Positions 37,945-46,594 are shown, numbered from the stretch's first letter. The stretch: DNA of 64,000 nucleotides from Polaribacter atrinae (GCF_038023995.1 NZ_CP150660.1:2168501-2232500), one strand, 5' to 3'. Made by a program: numbers and translations. Notes: generated from the sequence alone by a model not told the origin.

Positions 37945-38476
37945 AATAAGGAGATATCATTAAATATACAATTACACCAGTAACAGCAACATACAACCAT
38001 AAAGGAAAAGTAAATTTGGCTATTTTTTTATGTTGTGGAAAATTACCCAATTTTGCTCTCATATAGGTTGTGAGTACAAATGGAATTACAATTATTGATA
38101 AAACAATATGCGTGAATAGAATAAAATAATAAACGTATTTTATAACTCCTTCTCCACCAAAAGATGTAGAATTTGAGCTCATGTGATATCCTATATACAA
38201 CAATAGAAAAATAAGAGAACATGCTATTGCTACCGTATTGAGTTGCTCATGTAATTTTACATTTCCTTTTTTAATTGCAATTACTGCAGCAATTAGAATA
38301 ACAGCTGTTAAACCATTAATAGAAGCATAAATTGGAGGTAAAAATGTTAAAGGTTCTACATTAAAGCCTAAATCTTTTAGATTAACACCAAACAAAGCTG
38401 CAACAGCTAACGGAATTACAATTGATAAACCAGTTATAATTTTCTTGTACTTTTTTTCTTGTGCTAAATTACTCAT
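37937..38476 (-). CDS. DUF420 family membrane protein (oxidase assembly)
   Basis: 179-residue protein with five predicted membrane helices and several membrane-facing histidines (KLHEQLN, GYHMSS, FTHIVLS). The sequence resembles DUF420; a Staphylococcus DUF420 protein, CtaM, is needed for a functional aa3-type oxidase. It overlaps SCO upstream and the CxxC gene downstream, each by 8 bases, which fits a role in oxidase maturation. Confidence 0.8.
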   Translation of the reverse strand: MSNLAQEKKYKKIITGLSIVIPLAVAALFGVNLKDLGFNVEPLTFLPPIYASINGLTAVILIAAVIAIKKGNVKLHEQLNTVAIACSLIFLLLYIGYHMSSNSTSFGGEGVIKYVYYFILFTHIVLSIIVIPFVLTTYMRAKLGNFPQHKKIAKFTFPLWLYVAVTGVIVYLMISPYYV

Positions 38477-39170
38477 TCAACAAAATTTTAATATCTTCTA
38501 TTAATTCTACTACTTGATCAGAGAAACCTTGTTCTGTTAAAGCCCTATAATACATAATTGGGTTACCGTATTCATCTTTTCTAGATCTAATGTTACCTTC
38601 TTTATCTACCAATGCAAATAAGCCAGAATGCTCAAAACCACCATGATCTTCATCTCCTTTACCTGCGTATAATTTAAATCCTTTATTAGCTAAATCATAC
38701 ACTACATCTTGACTCTTACCTGTTAATAGGTGCCAGTTTTTATGAGTAATTTGGTTAGCTTTTGCATATTCTTTTAAAACCTCTTGTGTGTCGATATCTG
38801 GCGTAATGGAAAAAGAAGCTATTCCAAAATCAGTATTTGAAGAAAACTTATTTTGAATTGTTACCATTTTTTTATTCATTAAAGGGCAAATGGTTGGACA
38901 AGTAGAAAAGAAAAATTCAACCACATGCACTTTTCCTTTATAATCTTTATTACTGATAGTAATACCGTTTTGATCTATAAACTCAAAATCTGGAACTTTA
39001 TTAAATGTGTACAAGTCATTTGTACTTGTTGTTTTTTTATCTACTTTATTCAATCTATCATCTTGAACAAGATCATTGTCATTTATTCTACTGTCTATAT
39101 TTCTAACAACATAAATTCCGAATAAAAGAATAATAAATGAAACACCTATATAAGAATACTTTTTGTTCAT
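38469..39170 (-). CDS. SCO1/SenC family copper chaperone
   Basis: 233-residue membrane-anchored thioredoxin-fold protein (N-terminal helix about 5-22). The copper site is complete: C91 and C95 in CPTICP and H181 in GFEHSG. SCO proteins deliver copper to the CuA site of cytochrome c oxidase subunit II or reduce its cysteines. Second gene of the accessory operon: overlaps the upstream gene by 4 bases (ATGA) and the DUF420 gene by 8. Confidence 0.93.
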   Translation of the reverse strand: MNKKYSYIGVSFIILLFGIYVVRNIDSRINDNDLVQDDRLNKVDKKTTSTNDLYTFNKVPDFEFIDQNGITISNKDYKGKVHVVEFFFSTCPTICPLMNKKMVTIQNKFSSNTDFGIASFSITPDIDTQEVLKEYAKANQITHKNWHLLTGKSQDVVYDLANKGFKLYAGKGDEDHGGFEHSGLFALVDKEGNIRSRKDEYGNPIMYYRALTEQGFSDQVVELIEDIKILLNE

Positions 39171-39832
39171 AACCCTACTTCTTTTCTATCTGCTTTGTTC
39201 TTATTTTTATCTTTAAAAGCTGCATAATACTCGTAATAAAGTACCAATACATCATCTTTTAATTTTGCATTTAACACTGATACAGAATTCATATTATAAC
39301 CAAATAATTTTCCGTCTACGCTATCTTGATCGCTCACTCTCCCTCTTAAATCTCCATTTTTATCAATCAAAAACACATTAGAGGTATACAGGCTAGACAA
39401 TGCATCATCTGAATTAAACCCAGCGTGTAATGCTGTAATTTGCTCTTCAGAGCCTGCTATAAACTTCCATTTTACCATATCGGTAAAAGCACCGATCTCT
39501 TTTTTAAGGATCTCTACTTCACTTTCTTTTCCTTTAGGATAAACAGCAATTATTTGAAATTGATTGTACTCTATAAACTTCTTGTAAATTTTCTCATTCA
39601 AATTAAAGAAACCTCCTTTATTTGAATTCATATCGTTTCCTAAAAAGCAAACAACAGAAATATTACCGTTAAATGTTTTTGATGAATCTAAAGTAGAAAC
39701 ATCTAACACATTGCTAGTAACAACAGGTAGTTTTGTAAAATTATTTGTTCCGGTAGATAAAATTAAAAAACAAATTAACGGAAAAATAAAAAGTAAAAAT
39801 AAAACGACTCTTTTTTTAGTAAGTTTCATCAT
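39167..39832 (-). CDS. Membrane-anchored thioredoxin-like protein without a CxxC motif
   Basis: 221-residue protein with an N-terminal anchor (about 9-27) and a thioredoxin-like layout: GNISVVCFLGND in place of the usual WCxxC strand-turn, later IIAVYPKGKESEV and SNVFLIDKNGDLRGR, the latter matching the DxxGxxR strand of SCO/TlpA proteins. The redox pair is absent (only C63), so it is probably a structural or regulatory relative of SCO. First gene of the accessory operon and translationally coupled to SCO. Confidence 0.72.
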   Translation of the reverse strand: MMKLTKKRVVLFLLFIFPLICFLILSTGTNNFTKLPVVTSNVLDVSTLDSSKTFNGNISVVCFLGNDMNSNKGGFFNLNEKIYKKFIEYNQFQIIAVYPKGKESEVEILKKEIGAFTDMVKWKFIAGSEEQITALHAGFNSDDALSSLYTSNVFLIDKNGDLRGRVSDQDSVDGKLFGYNMNSVSVLNAKLKDDVLVLYYEYYAAFKDKNKNKADRKEVGL

Positions 39833-39971
39833 TGTTAAAAATTATAAATTAACCGCAAAGAGCGTAAAGTATTTTTTTATGATTCCCTATACATTCAGTT
39901 TATGAATTTTAGGATAATTAAAAATATTTAAAGGTTTTTAGACTTTAAAAAAACAACAATATTTTATATAA

Positions 39972-39998
39972 AAAAAGGTGGTTAAAACCACCTTTTTA
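39972..39998. terminator. Terminator between oxidase structural and accessory operons
   Basis: Stem aaaaaggtggtt (39972-39983) with aaccaccttttt (39986-39997). It lies 10 bases after the stop of subunit IV (minus strand) and splits the oxidase genes into two units. Confidence 0.8.
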
Positions 39999-40007
39999 AT
40001 TTTTAAA

Positions 40008-40349
40008 TTACCATTTTACAAGTGGTGCTAAAACGCTATGTAAATAACTACCTTCTATTAAGAGGAGTGTTAATAAATAACAGATTAAGAAAACAGAGGT
40101 CCAAACTACAGAACGTCTTAACCATTTATGTTCTGCTTCCATATGCATAAATGCCCAAGTAATGTAATAAGCCTTAACTAATGTTAAAATGATAAATATC
40201 CAGTTTAAAGGGCTTGTACCTAAAATACTGGTAAGGTGTAAAGATGCTGGTTTTATAATACCAAGTACAACCTCAACAGTAGTTATAACTGTTAAAAGTA
40301 CTAAAACTACCCAGATTCTTTTTGTGTTTGATTCGTGTGCGTGTGCCAT
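40008..40349 (-). CDS. Cytochrome c oxidase subunit IV (bacterial caa3 type)
   Basis: 113-residue protein with three membrane helices (about 10-30, 44-64, 76-98), including IIKPASLHL, NWIFIILTLVKAYYITWAFMHMEAE, typical of the prokaryotic subunit IV family. A small non-catalytic subunit of the haem-copper oxidase. It follows subunit III after an 86-base gap that carries a palindromic repeat. Confidence 0.88.
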   Translation of the reverse strand: MAHAHESNTKRIWVVLVLLTVITTVEVVLGIIKPASLHLTSILGTSPLNWIFIILTLVKAYYITWAFMHMEAEHKWLRRSVVWTSVFLICYLLTLLLIEGSYLHSVLAPLVKW

Positions 40350-40364
40350 TTTGATATTTTTTTA

Positions 40365-40390
40365 GATTCCCGCTTTCGCTGGAATGACAA
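40365..40390. repeat. Short palindromic repeat inside the oxidase operon
   Basis: gattcccgctttcgctggaatgac forms an imperfect hairpin (ttcc-cgc...gc-ggaa). It resembles a small GC-rich repeat seen between genes in many bacteria. It lies between subunits III and IV and is followed by a second small palindrome aacctcaaggtt (40402-40413). It could act as an RNA stabiliser or differential-expression hairpin. Confidence 0.5.
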
Positions 40391-40435
40391 TTTTAACCGA
40401 AACCTCAAGGTTGCACCTAGAGGTACTCTTTTTAA

Positions 40436-41419
40436 TTAAACTAAGTAGAAGAATGTGAATACAAATACCCAAACTAAATCTACAAAGTGCCAATATAATC
40501 CTACTTTCTCTACCATTTCATAATGTCCTCTACGTTCATAAGTACCTAGTACTACGTTAAAGAAGATAATGATATTAATGATAATTCCAGAAAGTACGTG
40601 AAATCCGTGAAAACCGGTGATAAAGAAAAAGAAATCTGCAAAAATGGTATTTCCATATTCATTAACTTCTAGGTTAGCCCCTTCAACAACCATTTTTGTT
40701 TTGGCTAATTGCGCCATTCCTTCTTCTCTAGAAAGAATAATCTTTTGTTTTGTTGCTGGGTCAATCAATTCAGAACGAATTAAAACATCTGAATTAGATT
40801 TGTATGCTTCTTGTATTTGAGCAATAGAATATGAAGCAATCGCCTCTTCTTTCTCAAACCACAATCCATTTTCTCTTTCGTGTTGAATTCTTCCGTCTGT
40901 TCTTTCACCTACAACAATATCAGATAAAGCTATTTGATGTCCATCTTTTACAAATTGTAAAAGTCTACCATCTGTAGTTTTTACAGCACCATAAGTACCA
41001 TTGATAAAGTTTTTCCACTCCCAAGCCTGAGAACCGATAAAAATAATTCCAAAAATAATAGTAGCAAACATATACCAAGCTACTCTTTTTTGTTTCATTT
41101 GATGACCTGCATCAACGGCTAAAACCATTGTTACAGAAGAAATAATAAGAATAAATGTCATTAACGCCACATAATACATTGGCGCATGTACACCATGTAA
41201 ACCAGGAAAGTGAGTAAAGACTTCATCGGCAATTGGCCAAGAATCTATAAATTTAAATCGTGTTAAACCGTAAGCGGCTAAAAACCCTGAAAAGGTTAAA
41301 GCATCAGAAACGATAAAAAACCACATCATCATTTTACCATAACTTGCTCCTAGTGGTTTTTGTCCACCACCACTCCAAGTATCTTTACCATCTGTAGGTA
41401 TAGCAATATTTGCTTCCAT
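40436..41419 (-). CDS. Cytochrome c oxidase subunit III with a large hydrophilic insertion
   Basis: 327-residue haem-copper oxidase subunit III. Helices at about 30-50, 80-101, 113-130, 261-285, 305-325; conserved segments MMWFFIVSDALTFSGF, HAPMYYVALMTFILIISS, GSQAWEW, FITGFHGFHVLSG and LYWHFVDLVWVFVF. Between the helix ending GSQAWEW and the one beginning FFFFITGFHGFHV there is an extra soluble segment of about 118 residues (141-258) that ordinary subunit III lacks. Second of two subunit III genes in tandem, 56 bases apart; subunits I and II are not in the window. Confidence 0.9.
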   Translation of the reverse strand: MEANIAIPTDGKDTWSGGGQKPLGASYGKMMMWFFIVSDALTFSGFLAAYGLTRFKFIDSWPIADEVFTHFPGLHGVHAPMYYVALMTFILIISSVTMVLAVDAGHQMKQKRVAWYMFATIIFGIIFIGSQAWEWKNFINGTYGAVKTTDGRLLQFVKDGHQIALSDIVVGERTDGRIQHERENGLWFEKEEAIASYSIAQIQEAYKSNSDVLIRSELIDPATKQKIILSREEGMAQLAKTKMVVEGANLEVNEYGNTIFADFFFFITGFHGFHVLSGIIINIIIFFNVVLGTYERRGHYEMVEKVGLYWHFVDLVWVFVFTFFYLV

Positions 41420-41475
41420 ATAATAATCTCTGTTAATTAATTCTTAGTTAGTTTGCCAAAAATAACTATTTTTCA

Positions 41476-42063
41476 TCACCTAATAAAATAGAAAAAGAAA
41501 AATAGATAAATCCATAGTATATCTACAAAATGCCAAAAGATTGCACCTAGTTCAAACCCAAGCATATTGTCTGATTTGTATTTGTATTTAAAATGATTAT
41601 AAATAACAACCAAAAGCACTAGAAGACCTGCTAACAGGTGTAAAACGTGCATAAATGTAATACCTATTATAAATGATGTTGATACAGTACTCTCTGGTCC
41701 TGTAAAAAACAACCCTACACTTTTTAACTGATTAAAGCCTACATATTGTTGCCAAACAAACCCTACTCCTAACAATAAAGTAATCACAACAAACACTAAA
41801 GAGAGTTGTCTTTTATCATTTTTTAAGAATTTTTGCGAGAAAAAAAGCGTAATACTACTTGTTACAATTAATATTGTACTTATATAAAATGATTGCGGCA
41901 AATTAAAAGTAACCCAATCATCTCTTTCCATACTTATTACATAAGCACTTGTTAATCCTGCAAAAAACATAACCATACTAATCATGGAAATCCACAACAT
42001 AGGTTTTGCAGATTTTTTCTTAGCAATCGCTAATTCTTGTTCTAATGTTTGTTCTCTAATCAT
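41476..42063 (-). CDS. Haem-copper oxidase subunit III (short paralogue)
   Basis: 195-residue, five-helix subunit III protein: KPMLWISMISMVMFFAGLTSAYVIS at the N-terminus, IIGITFMHVLHLLAGLLVLLVV, and GAIFWHFVDILWIYLFFFFYFIR at the C-terminus. Ordinary length for short CtaE/CyoC-type proteins. It starts 2 bases after ctaB and precedes the longer subunit III paralogue. Confidence 0.9.
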   Translation of the reverse strand: MIREQTLEQELAIAKKKSAKPMLWISMISMVMFFAGLTSAYVISMERDDWVTFNLPQSFYISTILIVTSSITLFFSQKFLKNDKRQLSLVFVVITLLLGVGFVWQQYVGFNQLKSVGLFFTGPESTVSTSFIIGITFMHVLHLLAGLLVLLVVIYNHFKYKYKSDNMLGFELGAIFWHFVDILWIYLFFFFYFIR

Positions 42064-42065
42064 TC

Positions 42066-42968
42066 TTAATGTAAAAATTTATCAACTACGTATACAATTT
42101 GCACTACTGTAATATATAAAACACTAGACAACATAAGTTTTCTTGCATCAATGTTATCTTCGCTTTTATGTAACTTAACACCAAAATACAACATATATAT
42201 TCCTAACAAAGCAACAATTACAGCTGTTATTGGGTGAATATAAAATGCTCCAGATAATTTTAATACAGGAGAAATTGATACTAGTATCATTATTACTGTG
42301 TAAAAGATAATCTGTTTAACGGCTCCTTTATTTTTTTGCCCCATTGGCAGCATATTAAAACCTGCTTTTTGATACTCTTCATGTTGTAACCAACCAATAG
42401 CCCAAAAATGTGGAAATTGCCAGAAAAACTGAATCATAAATAAAAAACCTGCTTCCATACCAAATTGATTGGTAGCTGCTACCCAACCTAACATAAAAGG
42501 GATTGCTCCTGGAATGGCACCTACAAAAACAGACAACGGTGTTACTGATTTTAAAGGTGTGTAAACACTTGTATATAAAAATATTGAAATAGCGCCAAAC
42601 AACGCTGTTTTAGCATTTATACTATATAAGATTGATAACCCAAAAATGGTAAATAAAATTGCAATTGTAAGCGCAACATTAACAGACATTCTACCAGTTG
42701 GTAAAGGTCTATTTTGCGTACGTTTCATTATAAGATCTGTGTCTTTTTCTATTATTTGATTAAATGCATTTGATGCACCAACCATAAAAAAACCTCCAAT
42801 AGCTAATAAAAGAAGTGTAAAATAATTTACAACATCTATGGCTAATAAATAACCGGCAACGGAAGAAAAGACAACACTTAATGACAAACCAACTTTTGTA
42901 AGTTGTTTAAAGTCTGAAATTATAGCTTGCATAGATATTTTATTGTCTGTAATTACTGTTGATTCCAT
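42066..42968 (-). CDS. ctaB: Protoheme IX farnesyltransferase (heme O synthase)
   Basis: 300-residue UbiA-family prenyltransferase that adds the farnesyl chain to protohaem. First Asp-rich motif NAFNQIIEKDTDLIMKRT followed by RPLPTGRM; YTPLKSVTPLSVFVGAIPGAIPFMLGW; eight or nine membrane helices. It supplies heme O to CtaA (2190-3209). First gene of the oxidase structural operon. Confidence 0.95.
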   Translation of the reverse strand: MESTVITDNKISMQAIISDFKQLTKVGLSLSVVFSSVAGYLLAIDVVNYFTLLLLAIGGFFMVGASNAFNQIIEKDTDLIMKRTQNRPLPTGRMSVNVALTIAILFTIFGLSILYSINAKTALFGAISIFLYTSVYTPLKSVTPLSVFVGAIPGAIPFMLGWVAATNQFGMEAGFLFMIQFFWQFPHFWAIGWLQHEEYQKAGFNMLPMGQKNKGAVKQIIFYTVIMILVSISPVLKLSGAFYIHPITAVIVALLGIYMLYFGVKLHKSEDNIDARKLMLSSVLYITVVQIVYVVDKFLH

Positions 42969-42984
42969 TTTTTAAAATAGTTTG

Positions 42985-42992
42985 CAAAGATA
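42985..42992 (-). promoter_or_regulatory. -7 box of the ctaB-cox operon
   Basis: Minus-strand TATCTTTG (TAnnTTTG), 16 bases before the ctaB ATG at 42968. Confidence 0.5.
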
Positions 42993-43041
42993 TTTGATAA
43001 TTATGACTTTACCACCCTTTTAGTTAGGTTTTAACTATAAA

Positions 43042-43072
43042 TAAAAAACCCACTCAATAAATTGAGTGGGAA
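43042..43072 (-). terminator. Terminator of the deoC-remB-like operon
   Basis: Stem cccactcaat (43049-43058) with attgagtggg (43061-43070); on the minus strand it is followed by a T-rich run. It lies about 95 bases after the stop at 43168. Confidence 0.85.
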
Positions 43073-43167
43073 AATTGCTATGAAAAAGAAAAAGTGTGAC
43101 TTAATTAAAAATCACACGATAAATATATGTATAAATTATTATGTTTTTCTTAAAAAAATATTAAATT

Positions 43168-45234
43168 TTAAAAATCGAAATACCAATTAAACAAATCTGC
43201 TCTTACACCTACTGAAAACCAAATATTTGAACCAGAAGGATAACTTGTTAAAACTGAATCTGAAGAGAAATCTCTGTATGATAAACCCGCAAATAGACTT
43301 GTATTTGTAGAAGGGTTTATTAAATAATTGGCTTGTACGTCTGCAATAAAAACATTTGCAGTATTACCCTGCGCAACTTCTATCCCCGTATCTGACAATC
43401 TATCTTCGTAAGATTGATAAATATCGCCACCATAACTTATTGCCTGGTCTTCTAAATCGAATCCTTTTTTACCTAAGATGATTTTTGCACTACCGCTCCA
43501 TCTATCTTTTTTATATCTAGCAATAGCAATTGCTTCCCAAAAGTTAGCGCCCCACAAATGCCCAAGAGGCTGACTGTAATTACCGTAATTTAATATTGGT
43601 GATTTATGTGCAAACGTATAAGGACGTGCACGATTGTACTCTAACTGTAAAAATAAATTTTCTACTTTAAAAGCATCAAAATATTTTACACCTAATTGAT
43701 ATGCAAATTTATGTTTCCAATCGCTCATATCACTAAAGTTCCCTACAGAAAACTCATCAATTACTAATTGAGAATATAAAGAAACATTATCATTAAGCTT
43801 ATACTTACCCGTTAAGCCAATAAGTGCATTCCCAGAATCTTCTCCTCTATTAAATTCTAAAGACCTATAAAATATAAGTGGATTTAAGAAACCAGCATCC
43901 ATTCCGTTCTCTCCGGCAGAAATTGCCGATTCAAAAAAGCCTAAGTTTAATTTATCTGTAATGTTAACACTCAAATAATGAGCCGCTACATATTTTCTTG
44001 CATGTTCATTAGGGTCAGAAATTGAACTTAAAGATGGCTCTGTGTTCCACATCCAAATATTGGTATATTGTATTTTCCAAATATCTAATTTCATTTTTAA
44101 ATAGGTAGTTGGTGAAGAAACGTCAGACAAAATAAAAGACCTGTATCCGTCTCCTATAAAGTTTTTACCATTTCCAAACTGAAACTGCATGTATTTATTT
44201 GGTGTATATGCCAAATAACCTTCTGCAACTGGGTAATCGTGTGAATCCTCTTTAAATCCTTTTGTTTTACCTCTTCCAGGAACCAAACCTTCAGAGTTTT
44301 TAGGTCTTACATTCGCTGCATTATTTGTTACAAAACTATTTACATATTCTGCAAACCTACCTTGACTTTCTGCATAAGTAGTCGAAAATGAAAAGTTGTT
44401 TCCAATTTCTCCATTTACATTTACAATTCTAGAGTTGTTAAATGTATAGTCTACATCAGAATTGTCTTTTCCCATTTGAACATCAAACAAAACATCTACG
44501 GTAAGCCAATAATCATCTTTTTTTACTTGTATTAAATGCTCATTCCATACCTTTTTACCTAGCCAAGTTTCTTTTTCTGGTTTTAAAAACTTCTTTTTCT
44601 CCTTCGTTAAGTCATAATACGTGCTTATGTCATTATACGTATAAGGTTTAGATGCAGTATGCGTTCCTTTTGCTTTATGCAACGCAAATTCATAATCTAC
44701 ATAACTTCTATGCGTAAAAGGTATGTTTAATTTACTACTATGCTCTAAAAAAGTAGAATCTGCAATTCTCTTTTTCGCTACAACCTCTATTAAACTTTCT
44801 TTTTTAATTTCTAACGTAGTATTGTCTACAACAACATCACTATCATTCGTTAAAGGAAATTTAATTGGAAGCTCGAATTTCATTTCTATGGCATGATCAT
44901 TATACCAAGCAGGCGTGATTTTAGTAAATGCTTTAAAAGCTCTTTTTACTTCATCTCTAATTTCATCAAAAGGCGTGTTTACATATATTAATTTAAACTC
45001 ACCTTCTGCAGTAACTGCAAAAATAGTATTAGCAGTACCTGTAAAACCTTCTTGTTTTGCAATTGCCGGTGTTTTAAATTCGGCAAAAAACACCTCTCTT
45101 GTTTGAGCATAGAAACAATCTTTTAAAGATTGAATTTCGGCATCTTTACAAGCATCAAAAACAGGATACTTTTCTTCTTGTGCAAAATATATTGAGGGAA
45201 ATAATAAAACTAGAAATATGTATTTTTTTATCAT
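43168..45234 (-). CDS. RemB-like outer-membrane barrel with N-terminal TonB-C-like domain
   Basis: 688-residue protein with a signal peptide (residues 1-18, ends IYFAQ). Residues 22-130 look like the C-terminal domain of the TonB proteins encoded nearby: PVFDACKD...LKDCF with the same Cys pair, then FAVTAEGEF, the strand IYVNTP, DEVKRAFKAF and ITPAW, ending ELPIKFPL. The rest is rich in amphipathic beta strands (for example YMQFQFGNGKNFIGDGYRSF) and ends in an aromatic WYFDF, as outer-membrane barrels do. Length and composition resemble RemB of Flavobacterium johnsoniae, a gliding-related protein; I am only moderately sure of that name. Last gene of an operon with deoC and an acetyltransferase, 1 base after the latter. 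Confidence 0.72.
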   Translation of the reverse strand: MIKKYIFLVLLFPSIYFAQEEKYPVFDACKDAEIQSLKDCFYAQTREVFFAEFKTPAIAKQEGFTGTANTIFAVTAEGEFKLIYVNTPFDEIRDEVKRAFKAFTKITPAWYNDHAIEMKFELPIKFPLTNDSDVVVDNTTLEIKKESLIEVVAKKRIADSTFLEHSSKLNIPFTHRSYVDYEFALHKAKGTHTASKPYTYNDISTYYDLTKEKKKFLKPEKETWLGKKVWNEHLIQVKKDDYWLTVDVLFDVQMGKDNSDVDYTFNNSRIVNVNGEIGNNFSFSTTYAESQGRFAEYVNSFVTNNAANVRPKNSEGLVPGRGKTKGFKEDSHDYPVAEGYLAYTPNKYMQFQFGNGKNFIGDGYRSFILSDVSSPTTYLKMKLDIWKIQYTNIWMWNTEPSLSSISDPNEHARKYVAAHYLSVNITDKLNLGFFESAISAGENGMDAGFLNPLIFYRSLEFNRGEDSGNALIGLTGKYKLNDNVSLYSQLVIDEFSVGNFSDMSDWKHKFAYQLGVKYFDAFKVENLFLQLEYNRARPYTFAHKSPILNYGNYSQPLGHLWGANFWEAIAIARYKKDRWSGSAKIILGKKGFDLEDQAISYGGDIYQSYEDRLSDTGIEVAQGNTANVFIADVQANYLINPSTNTSLFAGLSYRDFSSDSVLTSYPSGSNIWFSVGVRADLFNWYFDF

Positions 45235-45235
45235 C

Positions 45236-45808
45236 CTATAACTTTATAATGGTATTATTTTTTAATTGATATTGTTCTTTACTTTCTTTACAGACTGCTA
45301 TTCCGTTTTTATTAAACTCTAATCGATGTCCGTATTCACTTACCCAACCAATTTGTTTAGATGGATTACCAACTACAAGCGCAAAAGGTAAAACTTCTTT
45401 TGTTACTACTGTTCCTGCCCCAATAAGGGCATATTCACCAATAGTATTACCACAAATAATGGTTGCATTTGCACCAATACTTGCCCCTTTTTTTACTAAA
45501 GTTTGTTGGTATTCGTTTTTTCTTTTGATGGCACTTCGTGGATTAATTACATTTGTAAAAACCATAGAAGGACCTAAAAAGACATCGTCTTCGCAAATTA
45601 CGCCTGTATAAATAGAAACGTTATTTTGCACTTTTACGTTTTTACCCAAAACTACTTCTGGAGAAACCACTACATTCTGCCCAATATTACATTGCTCACC
45701 AATAACACAATGAGACATAATATGACTAAAATGCCAAACCTTGGTATCTTTCCCTATGCTGCAATCGCTATCTATTACAGCCGTTTCATGTGCAAAATAT
45801 TCTATCAA
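45236..45808 (-). CDS. Left-handed beta-helix N-acetyltransferase (WbpD/WlbB-like)
   Basis: 190-residue hexapeptide-repeat acetyltransferase. Repeats (I/V-G-x-x-x-x) run from about residue 10 to 145 (CSIGKDTKVWHFSHI, VIGEQCNIGQNVVV, VVLGKNVKVQNNVSIYTGVICEDDVFLGP, ASIGANATIICGNTIGEYALIGAGTVVTK). The internal VFTNVINPRSAI and C-terminal GNPSKQIGWVSEYGHRL match the UDP-2-acetamido-3-amino-2,3-dideoxyglucuronate N-acetyltransferase group used for O-antigen or glycoprotein sugars. The other genes of such a pathway are absent, so the substrate is uncertain. Confidence 0.82.
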   Translation of the reverse strand: MIEYFAHETAVIDSDCSIGKDTKVWHFSHIMSHCVIGEQCNIGQNVVVSPEVVLGKNVKVQNNVSIYTGVICEDDVFLGPSMVFTNVINPRSAIKRKNEYQQTLVKKGASIGANATIICGNTIGEYALIGAGTVVTKEVLPFALVVGNPSKQIGWVSEYGHRLEFNKNGIAVCKESKEQYQLKNNTIIKL

Positions 45809-45810
45809 AA

Positions 45811-46557
45811 TTAGTATCCTGAATTACTGTTTTGTTCTTTATTAACGATTTCTTTAGAAGAGGATGTACCTATTCTATCTACTCCTAAATGAACCATTTT
45901 TACAGCAGTTTCATAATCTCTTACACCACCTGCCGCTTTTATTTTTAATGGTTTTGCATTTTCTGCAATTAATTTCATCGTTTCAAAGGTTGCCCCATTA
46001 GGCAAATTATTTTCTGTTTTAAAAAAACCTGTTGATGATTTTACAAAAACCTTATCTGCCTTTTCTTCTCCAAAAACAGTAAAAACAATTTCTTTAATTA
46101 AGCGCGAAATTACAATTATTTCTTTGCTTGATAAGGCAGCAACTTCAATTATCCATTTTACAACTTTATTGTTATCTAAAGCAAGGGCTATTCCCTTTGT
46201 AATTTCATTGGTAACTAAATCTATTTCGCCTCTTTTAAAAGCTTGATAATTTACAACAAAGTCTAACTCATCTGCCCCTAAATTAATAGCTTCTTGTGCT
46301 TCTTCTAATTTTTCTTGAGTAGTATAAGTTCCTTCATGAAAACCAATTACAGTTCCAATAAGAATACTTTTATTTGCCTCTTGAAGCATTTCCTTAGCTA
46401 AAGGAATGTATTTAGCACGAATCATAATTAACTTATAATCATACAAAATAGCTTCCTCTATTAAATCAATAACGTTTTGTTTATTTTCTTCTTCCGTAAG
46501 ATTGGCTTGACTTGCTGTTTTTAAGTAAGTAGCATCTAAATATTGATTGATTTTCAT
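45811..46557 (-). CDS. deoC: Deoxyribose-phosphate aldolase
   Basis: 248-residue class I aldolase that splits 2-deoxyribose-5-phosphate into acetaldehyde and glyceraldehyde-3-phosphate in deoxynucleoside salvage. TIM barrel with ADELDFVVNY, the Schiff-base lysine in VFVKSSTGF, IKAAGGVRDYETAVKM and GVDRIGTSS. Normal length. 2 bases before the acetyltransferase gene; there is no functional link between the three genes of this operon that I can name. Confidence 0.94.
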   Translation of the reverse strand: MKINQYLDATYLKTASQANLTEEENKQNVIDLIEEAILYDYKLIMIRAKYIPLAKEMLQEANKSILIGTVIGFHEGTYTTQEKLEEAQEAINLGADELDFVVNYQAFKRGEIDLVTNEITKGIALALDNNKVVKWIIEVAALSSKEIIVISRLIKEIVFTVFGEEKADKVFVKSSTGFFKTENNLPNGATFETMKLIAENAKPLKIKAAGGVRDYETAVKMVHLGVDRIGTSSSKEIVNKEQNSNSGY

Positions 46558-46594
46558 CTTGCTAAAATAATAAATAATAAAATGTTTTCAACAT

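Noticed and set aside
40436..42063. Two adjacent subunit III genes as a split single gene
   Set aside because: Each has a complete set of helices with its own start and stop, and they differ in length and sequence; they are paralogues.
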